Notes under the pieces: generated by a model
Told to the model about the DNA's origin: nothing
The model's database searches: none
What the model saw: only the letters and a program-made list of their open reading frames with translations
Part shown: piece after piece, positions 11,001-26,000 of the stretch
How the letters are laid out: each line of letters starts with the position of its first letter
Position numbering within the stretch: position 1 is the first letter of the stretch
DNA from: Muricea muricata
Taxonomy: Eukaryota; Cnidaria; Anthozoa; Malacalcyonacea; Plexauridae
Assembly (NCBI GenBank): GCA_963855995.1
Contig: OY979717.1
Coordinates: forward strand, 23,276,746-23,340,745
DNA: 64,000 nt
Direction: 5' to 3'
Made by a program: the position numbers and the translations under genes

Positions 11001-14000
11001 GTAGGTTTTATATCTTATCCCATATGTGTGATGAAAGCGGGTTTCTGATTGCTCCTCAGCAGGTTAGTTTTTTCGAACTAACCTGCTTTTTACGAACTTA
11101 CCCGCTTTTCTCTTTTATCGATAAAACCGGCTTTCTGATTGGTTACAAAAACCCGAACTGACTTGCTTACGCTGCCGTCCGCCTCAAACTGCTCAACAAC
11201 AATGGCGAACAAAATTTAGCTGATTATTAAACCTACACTTTAAAGAACATTTTTGGGCAAAAAACGTCACAGAAACCAAGCAAAAAGAAACGAAAAATGG
11301 TAAACTTAAGACAATAGAGACCCTGATAAAAAAATATAAAGAGACCAATAAGTTTGAGAAGAGAAAATGTTGACAAATACATCGGCGACTCAGCGAGCCT
11401 CGGAAAACAACACAAGAAGATAAGTTTAGTATGGGATGAAAACCCAACTTACTTGCAGGTTCGGTTGGTTCGGGATTAACGCACCTCGGGGTCTGACAGC
11501 TGTTCGAACCTACCTCGCTTCGCTCGGTAGGTTTGAACAGCTGTCAGACCCCTCGGTGCGTTAATCCCGAACCAACCTCCCTGCAAGTAAGTTTGTTATG
11601 ATATCATGTACGTGTTTTGTTGATAAATGTCCGTTTCAAGAGCAATGCTGATTGTGAAGAGCATTATTATGCAAATGTCATGCAATTCACACCACTGAGT
11701 TCATTACCCGTGCATGGTTGGTAATCAGAGGTTTCGTGATGTCGCCACACTCTTGCGTCAACTCGTTGTGTTTGAATGGTGTAATACTAGGGGACGTAAG
11801 GCTACAAGTCAGCATGTTTGTGTTGTTAAATTGGCTTATGGTGTAAAACAGTTAGAACAAAACAAGAAAATTCTATGGATGGCAGGAATGACTTAAAATT
11901 TTGTCAGAGTGTTGACTGCAGCGGTAGCCAACTTCATAATCAGGGGCTTATACCATGGGATGAGGGGAGAGGGTATTGGGTGCGCTATTTTCCTCAGTTT
12001 TGAAAGATTCGTCAGTAAAACCAAGGCGAAAAAAAAAATTATGGACGGTCGGTGAATTTATTGAAAATGGTGAGTAAATTTTTTTTTACCGTACGTTCTA
12101 CATTTATTTTATTAATTTATGTCATCAAATCATGTTTACTTATTAATTTATGCGATATAGAGTATCGTTTATATATGAAAACTAGTAAAGGAGACAGTGG
12201 AGTACCTTTTTTGATCGGTATTTTTACTGGTTCAACGCCATTACACAGATATTTTTGGAACCACATTTATTCATTTTATACTTTTACATTTAGAAAACTG
12301 TTCAAATCCTCCTTGCGGTGTAACTAACATGCGTGTTGAATTGTCAAGTGAGAAACCTCTCAAGGGACAGGTGGAGTTAAATTCGTTATTTCGATGGGAG
12401 CGAAGCCGTAATAAAGGAGCGGGTAATTATCTTAAATTTTTGTTTTAACATAAAGTAAAGTAAATATATTTGCATGGCCGGCGCTAGAATGTTAATTCGG
12501 GAGGAGGTATTCATTTATTGTATAAACTGCCATCGGATTTAAGTTTTTTGCAATATATATTAACAATTTTGAGATCAACAAGCGCTTGTTTCGCATAAAC
12601 ATTTTTTCAACTTGGAACTTTTGGAATAAATTGTTGAAACATCTTATTTAAATAACGATAAGTAGTGTTCTAAGAAGTTTGGGTCTAGTAAAGTTGTATA
12701 CACTGCTAAACTGATTATATTTTGGTAAAATATAACTGAACTGAGAAGTTTTTGTAGTAGCGGTATAGTTGTCTACATAAAGGTTGTCTGTTATATAGCG
12801 GTAGTTGTCTACTGGCTCATATATGACTCAAGTTCGTAGAATAACTGTAAAATATTCAGGTTTGGGCAGAGCACGAATATATGAATATATGCACCTCGAT
12901 AATTAACGTGCCAGCATTTACTAGCGAGTATTTACGATATTTGTTTCCATCAGATTTTTTACGACAGATTTGGCAATTAAATTTGTCAGTGGAACATTGT
13001 TCGAACTAAAGTATAATTTTACGACAATAATCACGACAATAAATAATAATAATCACCACACTTTAGCTATTTAAGTTTTAAATTTAAATTAGTTGAATTA
13101 TTATTAGCACTGATCCGAGCTTACGGATCGAAAGCTTTGCGATCCTCATAAATTTACGGGATGTTTCCACAAAATTGTACTTTGATTGACAATCACCATG
13201 CTAATAAACAAGGAACTTAGTATTCGAATCCCAAATATATATATTCAAAATTTATGTTTAATGTTTGTAAAAGATTGTGTCTAAAAAGCAAACGACTGAA
13301 ATTCTTATCCAACGCTCACGAAACAAAATTTTGTCAAGTATTTTCCTGATTGCGTTGGTAAGATAACTAAAATTTACTACCTAACTTCTTTTGTAGAATT
13401 TTTGTAGCTGTGTTCCTTGTCGAGATATTCAACTTTATTGGATATGAAAAAAATGCAACGTGTGATATTACGTACCCTCAAAGATATAGGAGACTTGTAT
13501 TGCTGACGTTATACCTAGCGCTCGTGACTCCAAATAGAATCAAAGATGGTGCCCCAGCCGGGATAAAACATTAGGAATTGTGTTATAAAAAACAGGTTTT
13601 TTTGCTTTTTTGATAGTTTAATAAATGCTTCGAATACCGTTCAACTGGATTTTTTTTGAAAATAGATCCCCATTGCACAGATAGTGAACGTAAAATGAGA
13701 AGAGTGGACTAGATTCTTACAAAATTATCGTTCGCTTGATATTTTATGTGGACGTTTTGACCGGTTTCGTCAATTTGCGTGGATTATTCAACTTTTACAC
13801 CTCGAATCATGATCGATCGCATATATTTAGGAAACGATGTTATCATGGATGTTTTGGATGTCAACAATTAAAAAATATCTTTCGTTAAAGACTTCTGTAG
13901 TAGGCCACTGATCGTTTAGTATGTTCTTGTATTAAATCTAATTTTTGTTCAAATTATTACTACTAGTTATAATGATTTTGAGTGTTATTTGGATTTTTGC

Positions 14001-17000
14001 TTTGGATTTGGATTTGCACAAAATTTGTCCTTCAGTACATGTACACTACAAGTTTTCCAGGAAGCATCTTGATTAACTTTGAGTTGGGAAAAGCAATATA
14101 ATAATGGACATGCAGCAGTTTTGCTGGGCTTGCAGGGATGTCACATTTATTACAAATGAAGATTGATACCTAGCAGAAAACGTAGCTTCATTTTTTTAAA
14201 AAAATCCGCAACCCTTTTCCAGTTTGCAACTAAAACATCCACACTAAACATCGTTTGCTAAATGCATTCGTGATTCGAAGTGTTAAAAGTCCTACTCTTC
14301 TCATTTTACGTTCAAAGCGTCCGCAATAGTGATCTATTGTCAAAAAGGTCCAGTTGAAAGGCATTCGCACAAGTTAAACCATCAAAAAGCCCCAGAACCA
14401 TATTTTTGTGATGCAATTCGTAATGTTGCGACACCATCTTGGATTTTTCTGTTTGGTGTCACGCGCGCTAGGTATATGTCAAAAATCTAGGTCTTCTATA
14501 TTTATGCGTATACTGTATAACGACTGTCTATAATATTGCTTATTTTGTGGCCTACAATGATAGAAAATAACTAAAATTGCAGTCAGATCAATAATTTTGT
14601 TAGGAGCAAGTTTCCTGTGTTCTGGCTTTATTATTGCATGTAATGTTAATTAGGTGATGCATGAAAAATATTTGCAGTCGATTACAAAAAAATGCATTTT
14701 AAGCCTAGGTTGCCTACTAAATTAATATCAATTGATCCCCTTGCTTACAGTAAAACCTGATTGGACCGCGAAGATTGCGATTCGTCGTTTATCGCCTGTA
14801 AATGTATTGTGTGGTAAAAGATTTGGGGATCAGGTTAAAAGTTTTTTTAAACTCAAGGATAAGGTATGTTTGAAATTATTCAAAAAGTAATTCTCACCAT
14901 AAAATCATTACATACAGGAACAAAATTCTATCGGTGGGCATGCAGTCATATCAGCCGCATACAAGGAGCAACTAATTAGCACGGGATATTTTTTCATAAA
15001 ATAACATGTATATAACGCGTGCTCTGATTGGCCGAAAGCCGTGTTTGGATCTGGCCATCCAAACACCGAAATCAAAACTGCTTTCGCGGGAATTTTTTGA
15101 AAACATGGCCGAATGTTGCTATTTTATGAAACAATTACTTTATGTGATTTTTCACGTTTTCTTAACTCGAGCAACTTTCCCGCGTGTTTGGATCAGGCAA
15201 TCCAAACACGTAAACCATTTAGGATTCTATAATCCAAACAACAGTAATTGAACACTATTCTTGACTTGCTTTTTCGTGCCTGTCTCCGGCCGAGTCATGT
15301 ATAGTCGAGATCTCGATTCGTTTTGGTAAAAATGTTGGCAATTCCAGGGCATTCCAGCTCATTAAGTATTCCTGTTTGTTTTTAATATGATGGAGCTGAT
15401 CAACAAAATTTTCTTCAATTCACTTCGCGATAACTAGGATTCTTCCTAGCTGAAACAGACTGTGGTAGTACGTGATATATACATATATAGCCATCCTCGT
15501 TCGTCGTACTGCTACGAAGGCGTTAGCGATTCGCTCTCGTAGCTCGTCAACGTTAGCTGGAGGCGTTTTAAAAACCTGGCTCTCTGTTTGGTGAGATGAT
15601 AACACCATAAAAGTTCTTTGCTCCGGAGTAAATTGTTGTCCAACCATTTTTGAACACAGATAATGCAAAAGAATGGATTGCATTTTCCCTGCATGCTTTA
15701 TTTGTGTTCTTGCACCTTTGGTAGAAAAACCTTTAAATTCCCAAGAGTATTTTAATTAAACCAAATTCGTCTTACTTTGTGGCATTTAAACTGGTTTACG
15801 TTCTATTTCGTTATGTGTAAACCTTGTCAATTAAATGTGTTGTTAAACAATTTCACACTGTGCAGTAACTTCTTGAAACTTTAAATGTTAATAAATCATG
15901 CAAAAATTGGACAAGTCAGTTCTTATAGTTATTGTGTCTATATAGCTATATAGCAAACTGTATATCCTCCAGCACGGGATGCGATTGTCCTGAGACTTTG
16001 CATGTGCATATGTTTTTTTAGCATTTTCTTATCACGAAGTATCTTTTACATACGGTGCGTATTGGGCAGTTCAAAAATTTTCTTCGAACGGATCTTTGTG
16101 ATATTTAGCTGCTTTTGTTTTAAAACACAGTGAACAAAAGAAAACCTCGCACATTGTTGGATTTGTCCTGCCGAAAAGAATCGAATTTCATTCATGTGAA
16201 TATTGATATATTCGTGTACTACCTAGCTAATTTCGTCTGAAATCATTTATTATTTTTATGGTTAATTTCAAACGAAACTAGTGGAGTATTAACTGTTAAA
16301 TACTGCCCCATATCCATGTTCTACCCGACTAGTTTTTTTTTAATTAACCTGAAAACCATAGCAAGAAAAAATCTCAGGGCAGTTATATTTTACTAAAAAT
16401 ATAATCAGCTTAGTAATGTAAACAACTTCAGCTCCTACCACATAAAACTGTTTAGATGACTATAGTATACTAACCCTCAGAAAGGCTGCCAAAATACGCA
16501 AAACATTCAAGCTTTTTTGCGTTTGAAAACCCTATGCCACCATATGGATATCCCACAAGTATAGAGAGCCAATCAGATTACAGAATATTAATATCCAATA
16601 ACAGCCTATATAATAAAAATATATGTTCAGTCGTCTCCTTTGGTTTAGGGCCCTACTATGTACACAATCATGTGATATACTTACAACTAGGGTAATTTAT
16701 TATCTCTTTCTAAACATCATTCCTTGAAAGAGGATATAAATTTGGCAAACTACATAGCTTTGCCGTATTCTTCATGCTATCTCTGAATTCTTTCATTTAG
16801 TTCAATTAACATTAACTCAGTACAGGTTAAATCCCCTAGGCTTATTCTTCCGTAATATTAACTGTCACTAAAGAAAACGACTTGTTTTTTCCTATATAGG
16901 ATTTTTTCACCAATATCACCAACTACAAAATACTACGAAAGGATACACATTTATATTACGACTGTTGGTACACGGTTGAGGTAAGTACTTAACTGTTAAA

Positions 17001-20000
17001 TTTCCTCTAAAAAATGTTTATAACATTTTTTGGCCGAACTAATTAAGGCGAAGTGCCCATTGGAGACTGAATCAATAAGACTGCATCTGGAGAATAATTA
17101 TATATTTTTTTAAATTTATTCCAAAAGCATGTTACCAGCATCCGTTATAATCGTATTTCTTTTCTGACAAGCGAACCTTTCATGATGCCGAACAACATTT
17201 CAAAATGCCGAACAACATTTCAAAATGCATTCAGACACAAAATTAGTTATAACTAAGCTCGCATATGCAACACATGAACGCAATATCATTTAAATTATTG
17301 TGTCGATATACTTTCGGCAAGAGTGTTGAGACATATATAGAATTGCGTGCAATTTTCCTATCCTCGCAAGCCACAAGCTACAGGAGCATATTACTTCTGT
17401 TAAATTCAGTTACAGTTGCATAAATAATATTAGATGAATAATCACTAATTAACCACATAACATGCATGTACATAATTATGAAAAATCAACAGAAAATAAT
17501 TAGTCATGTGCGTCTTTACCTATTTCCTACTTTTGTTAAAAACTCCAGTTACTGCAAATGAAATTCATAATAACTCACTGATTGCTAAAATATAATTATT
17601 CTAACCAACTGATAAAATATATGTAATGGTATAAATCATAAAATTTTCTAACGGCAAACATTTCGTCGCGTTGAGAAAAACGTTTATCCTGGGTTGGATA
17701 GCGTTGGTTTTTATTAAATATACGAATTATGTATGCTTTAATTACTTGGTTGAGTCCAATATAACTTGTGCTTGCAGAATTCTTCATAACTCCCTGCGAA
17801 AACAGCGATGTTCCTATCAATACTTCATTTAACCGTGTGATACTGTAATCATGCAGCATAATATTTTAGTCTGCATGTTTCAAATGATGTCGTAAATTTA
17901 TGTTGATAGTCGTACAGAGTGTGTACTACTCTCAACCTAAAACTGGTTTGCATGCAATGTGGAATTTTGGCCTGTTTTATAAAGAATTGAATGTTTTATA
18001 ATCTTAGATTGGCCATGAGACGATTCGTCAAAACCATAGATATAGGAGACCTAGACATAGGAGACTTAAATTGAGGACGTATACCTAGCGCGCGTGACCC
18101 CAAATAGGAACAGTATCACAAAAAACAGGTTTTTGATTGTTTAACTGCTGTGAATCACGTTCAACTGGAGGTTTTTTTTTAATAGATCATTATTGCGGAG
18201 GTTTTGAACCTGAAATGAGAAGAGTGGCCTAGATTCTTACAAAGTTATCGTTCACTGAAGATTCCAAAGAGTGGACGCGTTTTGACCGGTTTCGTCAGTT
18301 TGCGTGGATTATTGGACTTTTAACATTACGAATCACGATCGATCGCATAAATTTAGGAAAGGATGTTTACTATCGATGTTTTAGTTGTGAGCTGGAAAGC
18401 GGAAATACTTATGAAAAATATCGTGCGTTATGTTGCTGAATATAAGCAGCTACGCCGGCTATTAGACTGCATATCCACCCAAGATAGAAGGTAGAATTTG
18501 ATTTGTTTGTTGAATATGGTTTTTATGAATTTATCAGAAAGGATTGTTTGTGTAGAATCTGCTGACAAAGTAGCAAAAATATAACAACAAATGATTTGAA
18601 CAATTATTAAAAAAACCCATGTTTTTAATGGGTTTCTATTGACTTATGATTATTGATATTAATGTAATTTGTGTAAATCTGAGCAGCTAAGCATAGTTTT
18701 ATATTCTCATAATATCATTAGAGTGTAGGTATACTTGAGGCAAAGATCTGTTAAAATGACCAGGTTTTGTGTCATCAAAATTCAGATAGAGCCTGATATT
18801 ATAAATTATAGATGTAAAGGTTAGTAAAGTTTAAAATACTAATATCTCGTTGCCAATGTGGTTCTGATTTTACTCAAAATCAATTACAATATTGAAATCC
18901 GCACGTGAAAATCTCACCATTTGTCAAAAAGCTGTGCCTGCGACAAATGTGTTGGAAATATGATAATAAGTTGTGAAATACTGTAATTTCATAAAGCTCC
19001 TGCAAGCTTGTTAACAAGAGATTTATAAATGCTTGTAAGTGCGTGGGAATGTAAACACAGTTTTTGCAAGACAGCATATTATAAAATCAGATATTTATGA
19101 GGATTGCTACAGAGATAATTAAGCAATATAACTTGCAATATTGACTTCAGCCTGGGTATCAATTTTCTTTTTGGAATAAATATGACATCCCTGCAAGCCC
19201 AAAGCAGAACTGCAGCATGTTTATTATTAGCTTATCCCAACTTAAAATCAATCATGATGCCACCCGCAAAACTTGTAGTGTACCTGTACTAAAGTACAAA
19301 GATATTCAATTTCACATTTAATACTAAGCAAAAATCTAAATAACACTCAAAATTAAAATCACTAGAAGTAATAATTTGCAAAAAAGATTTACTACAGAAC
19401 ATACTAAACGACCAATTGTCTACTGCAGAAGTCTCTAACGAGCCATATTTAAAAAAAATCGGCAACCGCTTTGCACTTTACATCCAAAACATCACCATAA
19501 AAATCGTTCCCTAAATATGTGCAATCGATCGTGATTCGAAGAGTTAAAAGTCCACGAATCCACGCAAACTTACGAAACCGGTCAAAATGTCCACTCCTTA
19601 AATTCTTTATAGAACGAGAATTTGGTATCAATCTAGCCCAATTTTCTCATTTCACGTTCAAAAACTCGGCAATAGTGATCTACTTTCAAAAAAAGTCCAC
19701 TTAAACGTGAAAAAAACGCCAAAAGCTCAAAAACCTATTTTTCGTAATACGATTCCTAATTTTTTTGCCCGGGTGCGACGCCATTTTGGATTCTTCTATT
19801 GGGGGTCACGCGCGCTAGGTATACGTCAGCAATCTAGGTGTCCTATATCTATGGTCAAAACGAATGCTTGAATGAATAATTGATGTGTTAATTTTTTCCA
19901 ACAAGCAAAAATTGTAACAGTTAAGGAACCTGAACTCGCTGGGTGATACATTTGACAGTGTCGATGTGAGCCTTGCAATTTTTTTAAATCATTATCATTA

Positions 20001-23000
20001 TTCATTTTTGTAGGAAGTGATTGTTTCTTTTGCGTTAAAATTTGCATAGCCTATGATCAAATTGTCGGCCTATCTTTACTAATGAAATTATTAAACTATG
20101 TGTTACCCTTTTTTTGTAGTTGGACGTTAGAAAAAATGTTTTTTCAAGACCAGTTGCTGTACGAAAATGGTCATTTCATATACCTGGTACTTTACAGCAA
20201 CTTTAATTATGCATTATTCCAACAGTGATGCGCCTCTCAATAAGTCTCATTGATAAATATCTACATCTACCAACAATTATGTTTAGGGAAAATAAACTGA
20301 CTATCATTTTGTGGTACTTCACTTGAGTTTGGATAATGTAAAGGTGACGAAATGCGCATGTCAAAATTCAAGAGTGAGAATCATGAACATATTATTTCCT
20401 CTGGACCTCGGGCACATCATAGTTAATAGAGTAGATGGTTTGGAAACTCATTAGAATAACAATGTTACTCATTATCTATGTTGGTCAACGTTTATTCAAA
20501 AATATGGTTCTTCATCGTCACGTGTGTATTGTTTTTTTGCCATATCCACCAATAGGAGTTCTTAAATTACCCTATTGTTCAAGTCACGGATGGCTAAATT
20601 TCCTAAAACGTTGCTATTGGTTAGTTAGGTGAAAATACAATACGCACGTGACGGCGAAGGACCTCATTCCTGCATAAACCAGAACAACAACATAGATAAT
20701 GACTTATATTGTAGTTCTAATGAGTTTCCAAACCATCTAGCTCTATTAACTATGGGCACATTTAGCTTTTAAATTATCCAAAATCGAGTGAAATGTAATG
20801 AAATCACGATCTGGTTACTGCATGAAATTACCACATTGGATACGCACAATCTCTTGTGAAATTATATAGCTGTTGCAATACACCAGCCACTAATACAGGC
20901 AAGTTTTCCCATATTGTTCTCAACATTTATTTTTTAGAGTGTATAAACGTTCAAAACTCTACGATTTGTGGATGTCAGGGTAAGAGATTATATCTGTATA
21001 GCTACTTGATTGTAATTTAACATACAGCAACTAATCTAACAAACGATACATGTTGTATGGCTCCTTAAGGTAATTACCACTGACCAAAATCGATTTCTAA
21101 TTGTGTTTAATTGAGGTGTGACGACAGTTTGAATCATGCATCACACCACACCACACCACACCACACCACACCACACCACACCACACCACACCACACCACA
21201 CCACACCACACCACACCACACCACACCACACCACACCACACCACACCACACCACACCACACCACACCACACCACACCACACCACACCACACCACACCACA
21301 CCACACCACACCACACCACACCACACCACACCACACCACACCACACCACACCACACCACACCACACCACACCACACCACACCACACCACACCACACCACA
21401 CCACACCACACCACACCACACCACACCACACCACACCACACCACACCACACCACACCACACCACACCACACCACACCACACCACACCACACCACACCACA
21501 CCACACCACACCACACCACACCACACCACACCACACCACACCACACCACACCACACCACACCACACCACACCACACCACACCACACCACACCACACCACA
21601 CCACACCACACCACACCACACCACACCACACCACACCACACCACACCACACCACACCACACCACACCACACCACACCACACCACACCACACCACACCACA
21701 CCACACCACACCACACCACACCACTCAAATCTGTTTCTGTGCCCTAAACAAACATACAAGTTTATATTATGCTAGAAGGTATTGTCTCAGACAGAGTATT
21801 TTAGCGCGGATACTTTTGTTACCCAGCGTTTGTTACTAAATCAATGGTTTTCTTTATTACCATTGTTCCCAGTTAACTGCAAAACAACAGTTTTTTCCCC
21901 AAGCAACTTCCCCCACCACTAAAACAATGACGTTACTTTTTTGATCTTGCCGTTAAAAAGTACCTCAGTTCTAAATTTAGACTACGTTCATGATTGAATA
22001 ATAGCATGGATTGTAAAACTGGATAGGAAACTTCGTGACGTCACTTGTTGAAACCGGGTTGTGACATCACATGATGTGTATGAAAAAAAATTTATTGCGC
22101 GAGCAGGCGCGAGTTTTTAAAAGTTTCCGATGCAAAATATTCGAGCTAAGATTGAAATATTATTAACAATAACTAAGTAGAAAAAACATGGACGTTCAGG
22201 ATTTTTTCGAAGATTGGGATGATAGTGAGACAATGGATATAGAAGAAACTGAAAGCGCTAGGAACCTTGGGGAAGATGATATAAGCAAAGACGAAGAAAG
22301 CAAAGACTTGGCAGATGAAGACGACGACGATAATCATGAAAACTGGCGCTGCAAGAATTGTAGTAAACAATACCGCATTAAATCTTGGTTTCTAAATCAT
22401 AAAAGCAACGGTATGTTACATACTTGCATACATACATATGTTGCTAGATATGTCTGCAAAAAGACCAAAGACAAGCTCCAACGGTATTGCTCGGCTAACA
22501 GATTGGTACTCGTATAGTGGTAGAAAATTGTACATGATTAGGTGAAATTGTCAAAACGTTTGGTGAGCATTTACGTGGTCTGGAAAAGCAAACTCTGTCT
22601 TACCCTTATCTAATTACACGCACTTTGAACAGAGGTGGACTGACAACTTTAGATCCTCTAACATTTAAGTGTTTTGTTGTCTTAAAAGGTGCATTGGACA
22701 TAGCAAATTTTAGATGTAGTACAAGAAAATCGGATAATGAATTGTTCCAACAATTAATTGAAAACACACCAACATTGCTTGAAACCTGGTCCTTTTTCTC
22801 ACATCTTAGTGATGAAGACAGCATGTTAATACTTAGATTATGCACTGACCTGTAGATCTATGAGCTCACTGTTTCCCCACTGTTTTGTAACAGTGACAAG
22901 TGTCCTTTATTCAGTGCTTGATATACCATTATAGGGATTGCCAGTTTTATACAATCCATTGTATTTTGCACAGTGTGCCTTTCTGAGTGGGTTGTTCATA

Positions 23001-26000
23001 TGAGCCGGGCTAACCAGGCTGATTTGCAACTTACTGTGGCTTTAAAACTCAGAGGGAATAGATCGGGCTAGGCCTTAAGTCTGCCTGATGTTTGTTTGAA
23101 ATTTGAATTAGTTATTTACCATGACATAATGTTAATACTTTATCTATTATTTAACAAAATTGTAGCATATGTGCAAAGATAAATTACATTATAGCAATTT
23201 AGATATCATATTGTTTTACAAAATAAAATGACTTCAAAGAAACAGTTTGAAGTTGTAATCTTTACCTTAAATTTTTAAAACTGTAGTAGCTCAAAATAAA
23301 CTTGTACAGAATGTTGACCAGTACCAGTGTACCTGAAATAGTATATTTATGTCAAATGCCATGCTAAATTTGGATCATTTCATTAATTATCAGCATAAAG
23401 ACTGGGAAATATAACATGTATGTTTTCAATAGCAACAAGTAAATCATTCATGCAACTCTTCCAACCTCATTACCTACTAATTGTAAATTAGGATCAACGA
23501 CATCCATCTCTGTCTTACCCTTACAAACAACCACCAAATAGATTTCAATAACGGAAAGATCATTGACAAAGGCAACAATTGGCACAGAAGAACACTTGAA
23601 ACATGGTACACTGCTGGGTACATTGCATGCACAGAAAATTCAGATAATAACATTTTCCCGAAAAGTACCGCTTTTTTATTGAGCAAAATTTGATTAACTT
23701 CCGCACATGTAATGTAAGATATGGATATTGTACGTAGGGGGAACTATCACCATGTAATTGTAAACCACTGTAATTATTGTCATCTTTTATTATCTTCTAC
23801 CTGTCGAAGACTGCAGACTTGGCAGTCGAAAGCTCGTAACTAATAAATAATTTTAACCAGATAGTGTCTACAAACTTAAAATAGAAATCAAAAGAGTTTC
23901 TCAATTTATCTGGCATCGCAATAGTTCCTTTAACATTTCAACGTCAAACCATCACACTCCGGCCAGGTTAGGTCTGTGTTTGTGATCATAGTTATCTTTG
24001 CAGCGGGTGCTATGATGTTACTAGATGTTGCGAAATTGAATAGCATTAGAAATAGTTGGGAATGTTTGATTATGTTCCACTGACTGACTGCTGAAGTATA
24101 TATTATAATCGGTTATCTGGAAAACACGGACAACACGGACACGGACAACATGCTAACTCTAACCCTAACTGTACCCCTAACTCTAACCCTGACTATTATT
24201 TCACATAGAATTGTTACTTTATAAAATGGGTGACATGATTTTTTCTCATTTTCCGCCTTGATTGCTTTTTTTTCATATTTTTTACGTGTCCGTTGTCCGC
24301 GTTGTCCGTGTCTGTGTTGTCCGTGTTTTCCAGATAACCATTATAATCCACTGCGCCACAGCAAGTGGTTTCTTTGCTATTGTTCGACATATGTCTTAAA
24401 TGATCATTTGTTTTGAAAAATGTATCTTTTTAACATCAATGTCTGTTTTTTTTTGTTACATTCCAAATTAAACAACTTTTGGGCAAGCATTGCAAGCCTG
24501 TTTGCTATTTTTTATTCTCGATATCCTTTTTTCATCTCTTAACATATTTATACTAAAGGCACTGCGACACGGTGCAATTGTACTCTTAAGAGATGTAGAT
24601 TTGTGACAAATGTTTGGTATGTTAAAAATATATTAGCAAACTGTGATGGAAACTTGTAGCTATTTGTCAATTTTACATCTCCCAGGAGTAGAATTGCATT
24701 GCAAGTTTCAAGAAAAATTTCATCGTGTGACAGGGCCTTCAGTACACATAAAAGTTATTTTAAAATGCGTTACATTTTTCCATGGTTTATAGTGTTCCAA
24801 CAATGTGAATATACGGGTCCTACTGACTAACGTATACAATATTACTAATTAGGTGTAATTTTAAATTGGCCAGATCAAGATTGGAAAAATTAGTGCGTTT
24901 GATAATAATATTGTGTAGATTCTAATGATCGAATTATCTTTAACTAGATGTTCCTTACACAAAATTGAATAGTTCTGTACTGAATGTTACTATTACGTCA
25001 TCGAACTCATCGTCGTCGTTTGCTGTTCTCGAATGGAGTGATAGCTTGTGGCGAGCTGATATAAACGTTACGTACTATATGGTCACATTCTCTCTTGAGC
25101 ATCATTCATTCGGTCACCATCTACCTGAATACTTTGATGCGCATGTGAATGTAAGTATATTCAATTGTAGTATTAAATGATCCTACAATTATTGCGATTT
25201 TGACATGCCAATGTCAAGTGATAAAACGATAAGTGCATCTATTCATTGTTGCGTTTTTTACACATCACATCCGGCAAATAACATTCATTAATTTTTATTT
25301 ACATTAACTCGAATATTAATTCCAGTTTTTACCTTAGCAGTAGTGGTAGAGGAAGTCAAATCAAATCTGAAACTCTCTAATATTGCTTCAGAAATTTAAC
25401 TGAAACAACATTTTTCATTACTTTTAAGACGGTGCGTGTAACTTTGTAAACGAATAAAAATCAATGAGTCGGTATCAATAAGTTAACCATTTCTAAATGA
25501 AATGAAACTTATTTGGGCATAGAACACTGCGGACTTTACATTGGATACCAGGTCCGGTGCGCTGCAGCTGTGCTAAACATTTTCCGCATTTTTGGCGACT
25601 TTAAAGGGTAATGGCAACAAATTTTTTTATCGTCTCATTTGAAAGAGACTCCAAAACAATATATAGAAGTATATTACAGAATTTTTTATCTGCCTTATTT
25701 GGTGAGATATTTTGACTTGAAATCTTTAGTTGTTCGCCATCTTGGATATTTGTGTATGTGCACGGTACGTCACAACTGGGATCACGCGATTGTTTTTTCT
25801 TACGACACAGTGGTTAAATTAATATGCTCTCATGACCGCATGTATGGCAAGTGTTTCGGATTTCAGCACGGACTGAGAAGATTTCAAACAATATGTGATT
25901 GTTTGTAGGTATTTAGGAGGATTTTCGACAGGCTTATCCCTGTTGTGACGTCATCAAAACATAGTTAATGAGATTAAAAATTAATCCAAGATGGCGGACA

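Noticed and set aside
21097-21839. Several long open frames with HHTTP or WCGVV repeats on both strands
   Set aside because: They are translations of the (ACACC)n array; a 5-base unit without stops leaves every frame open.
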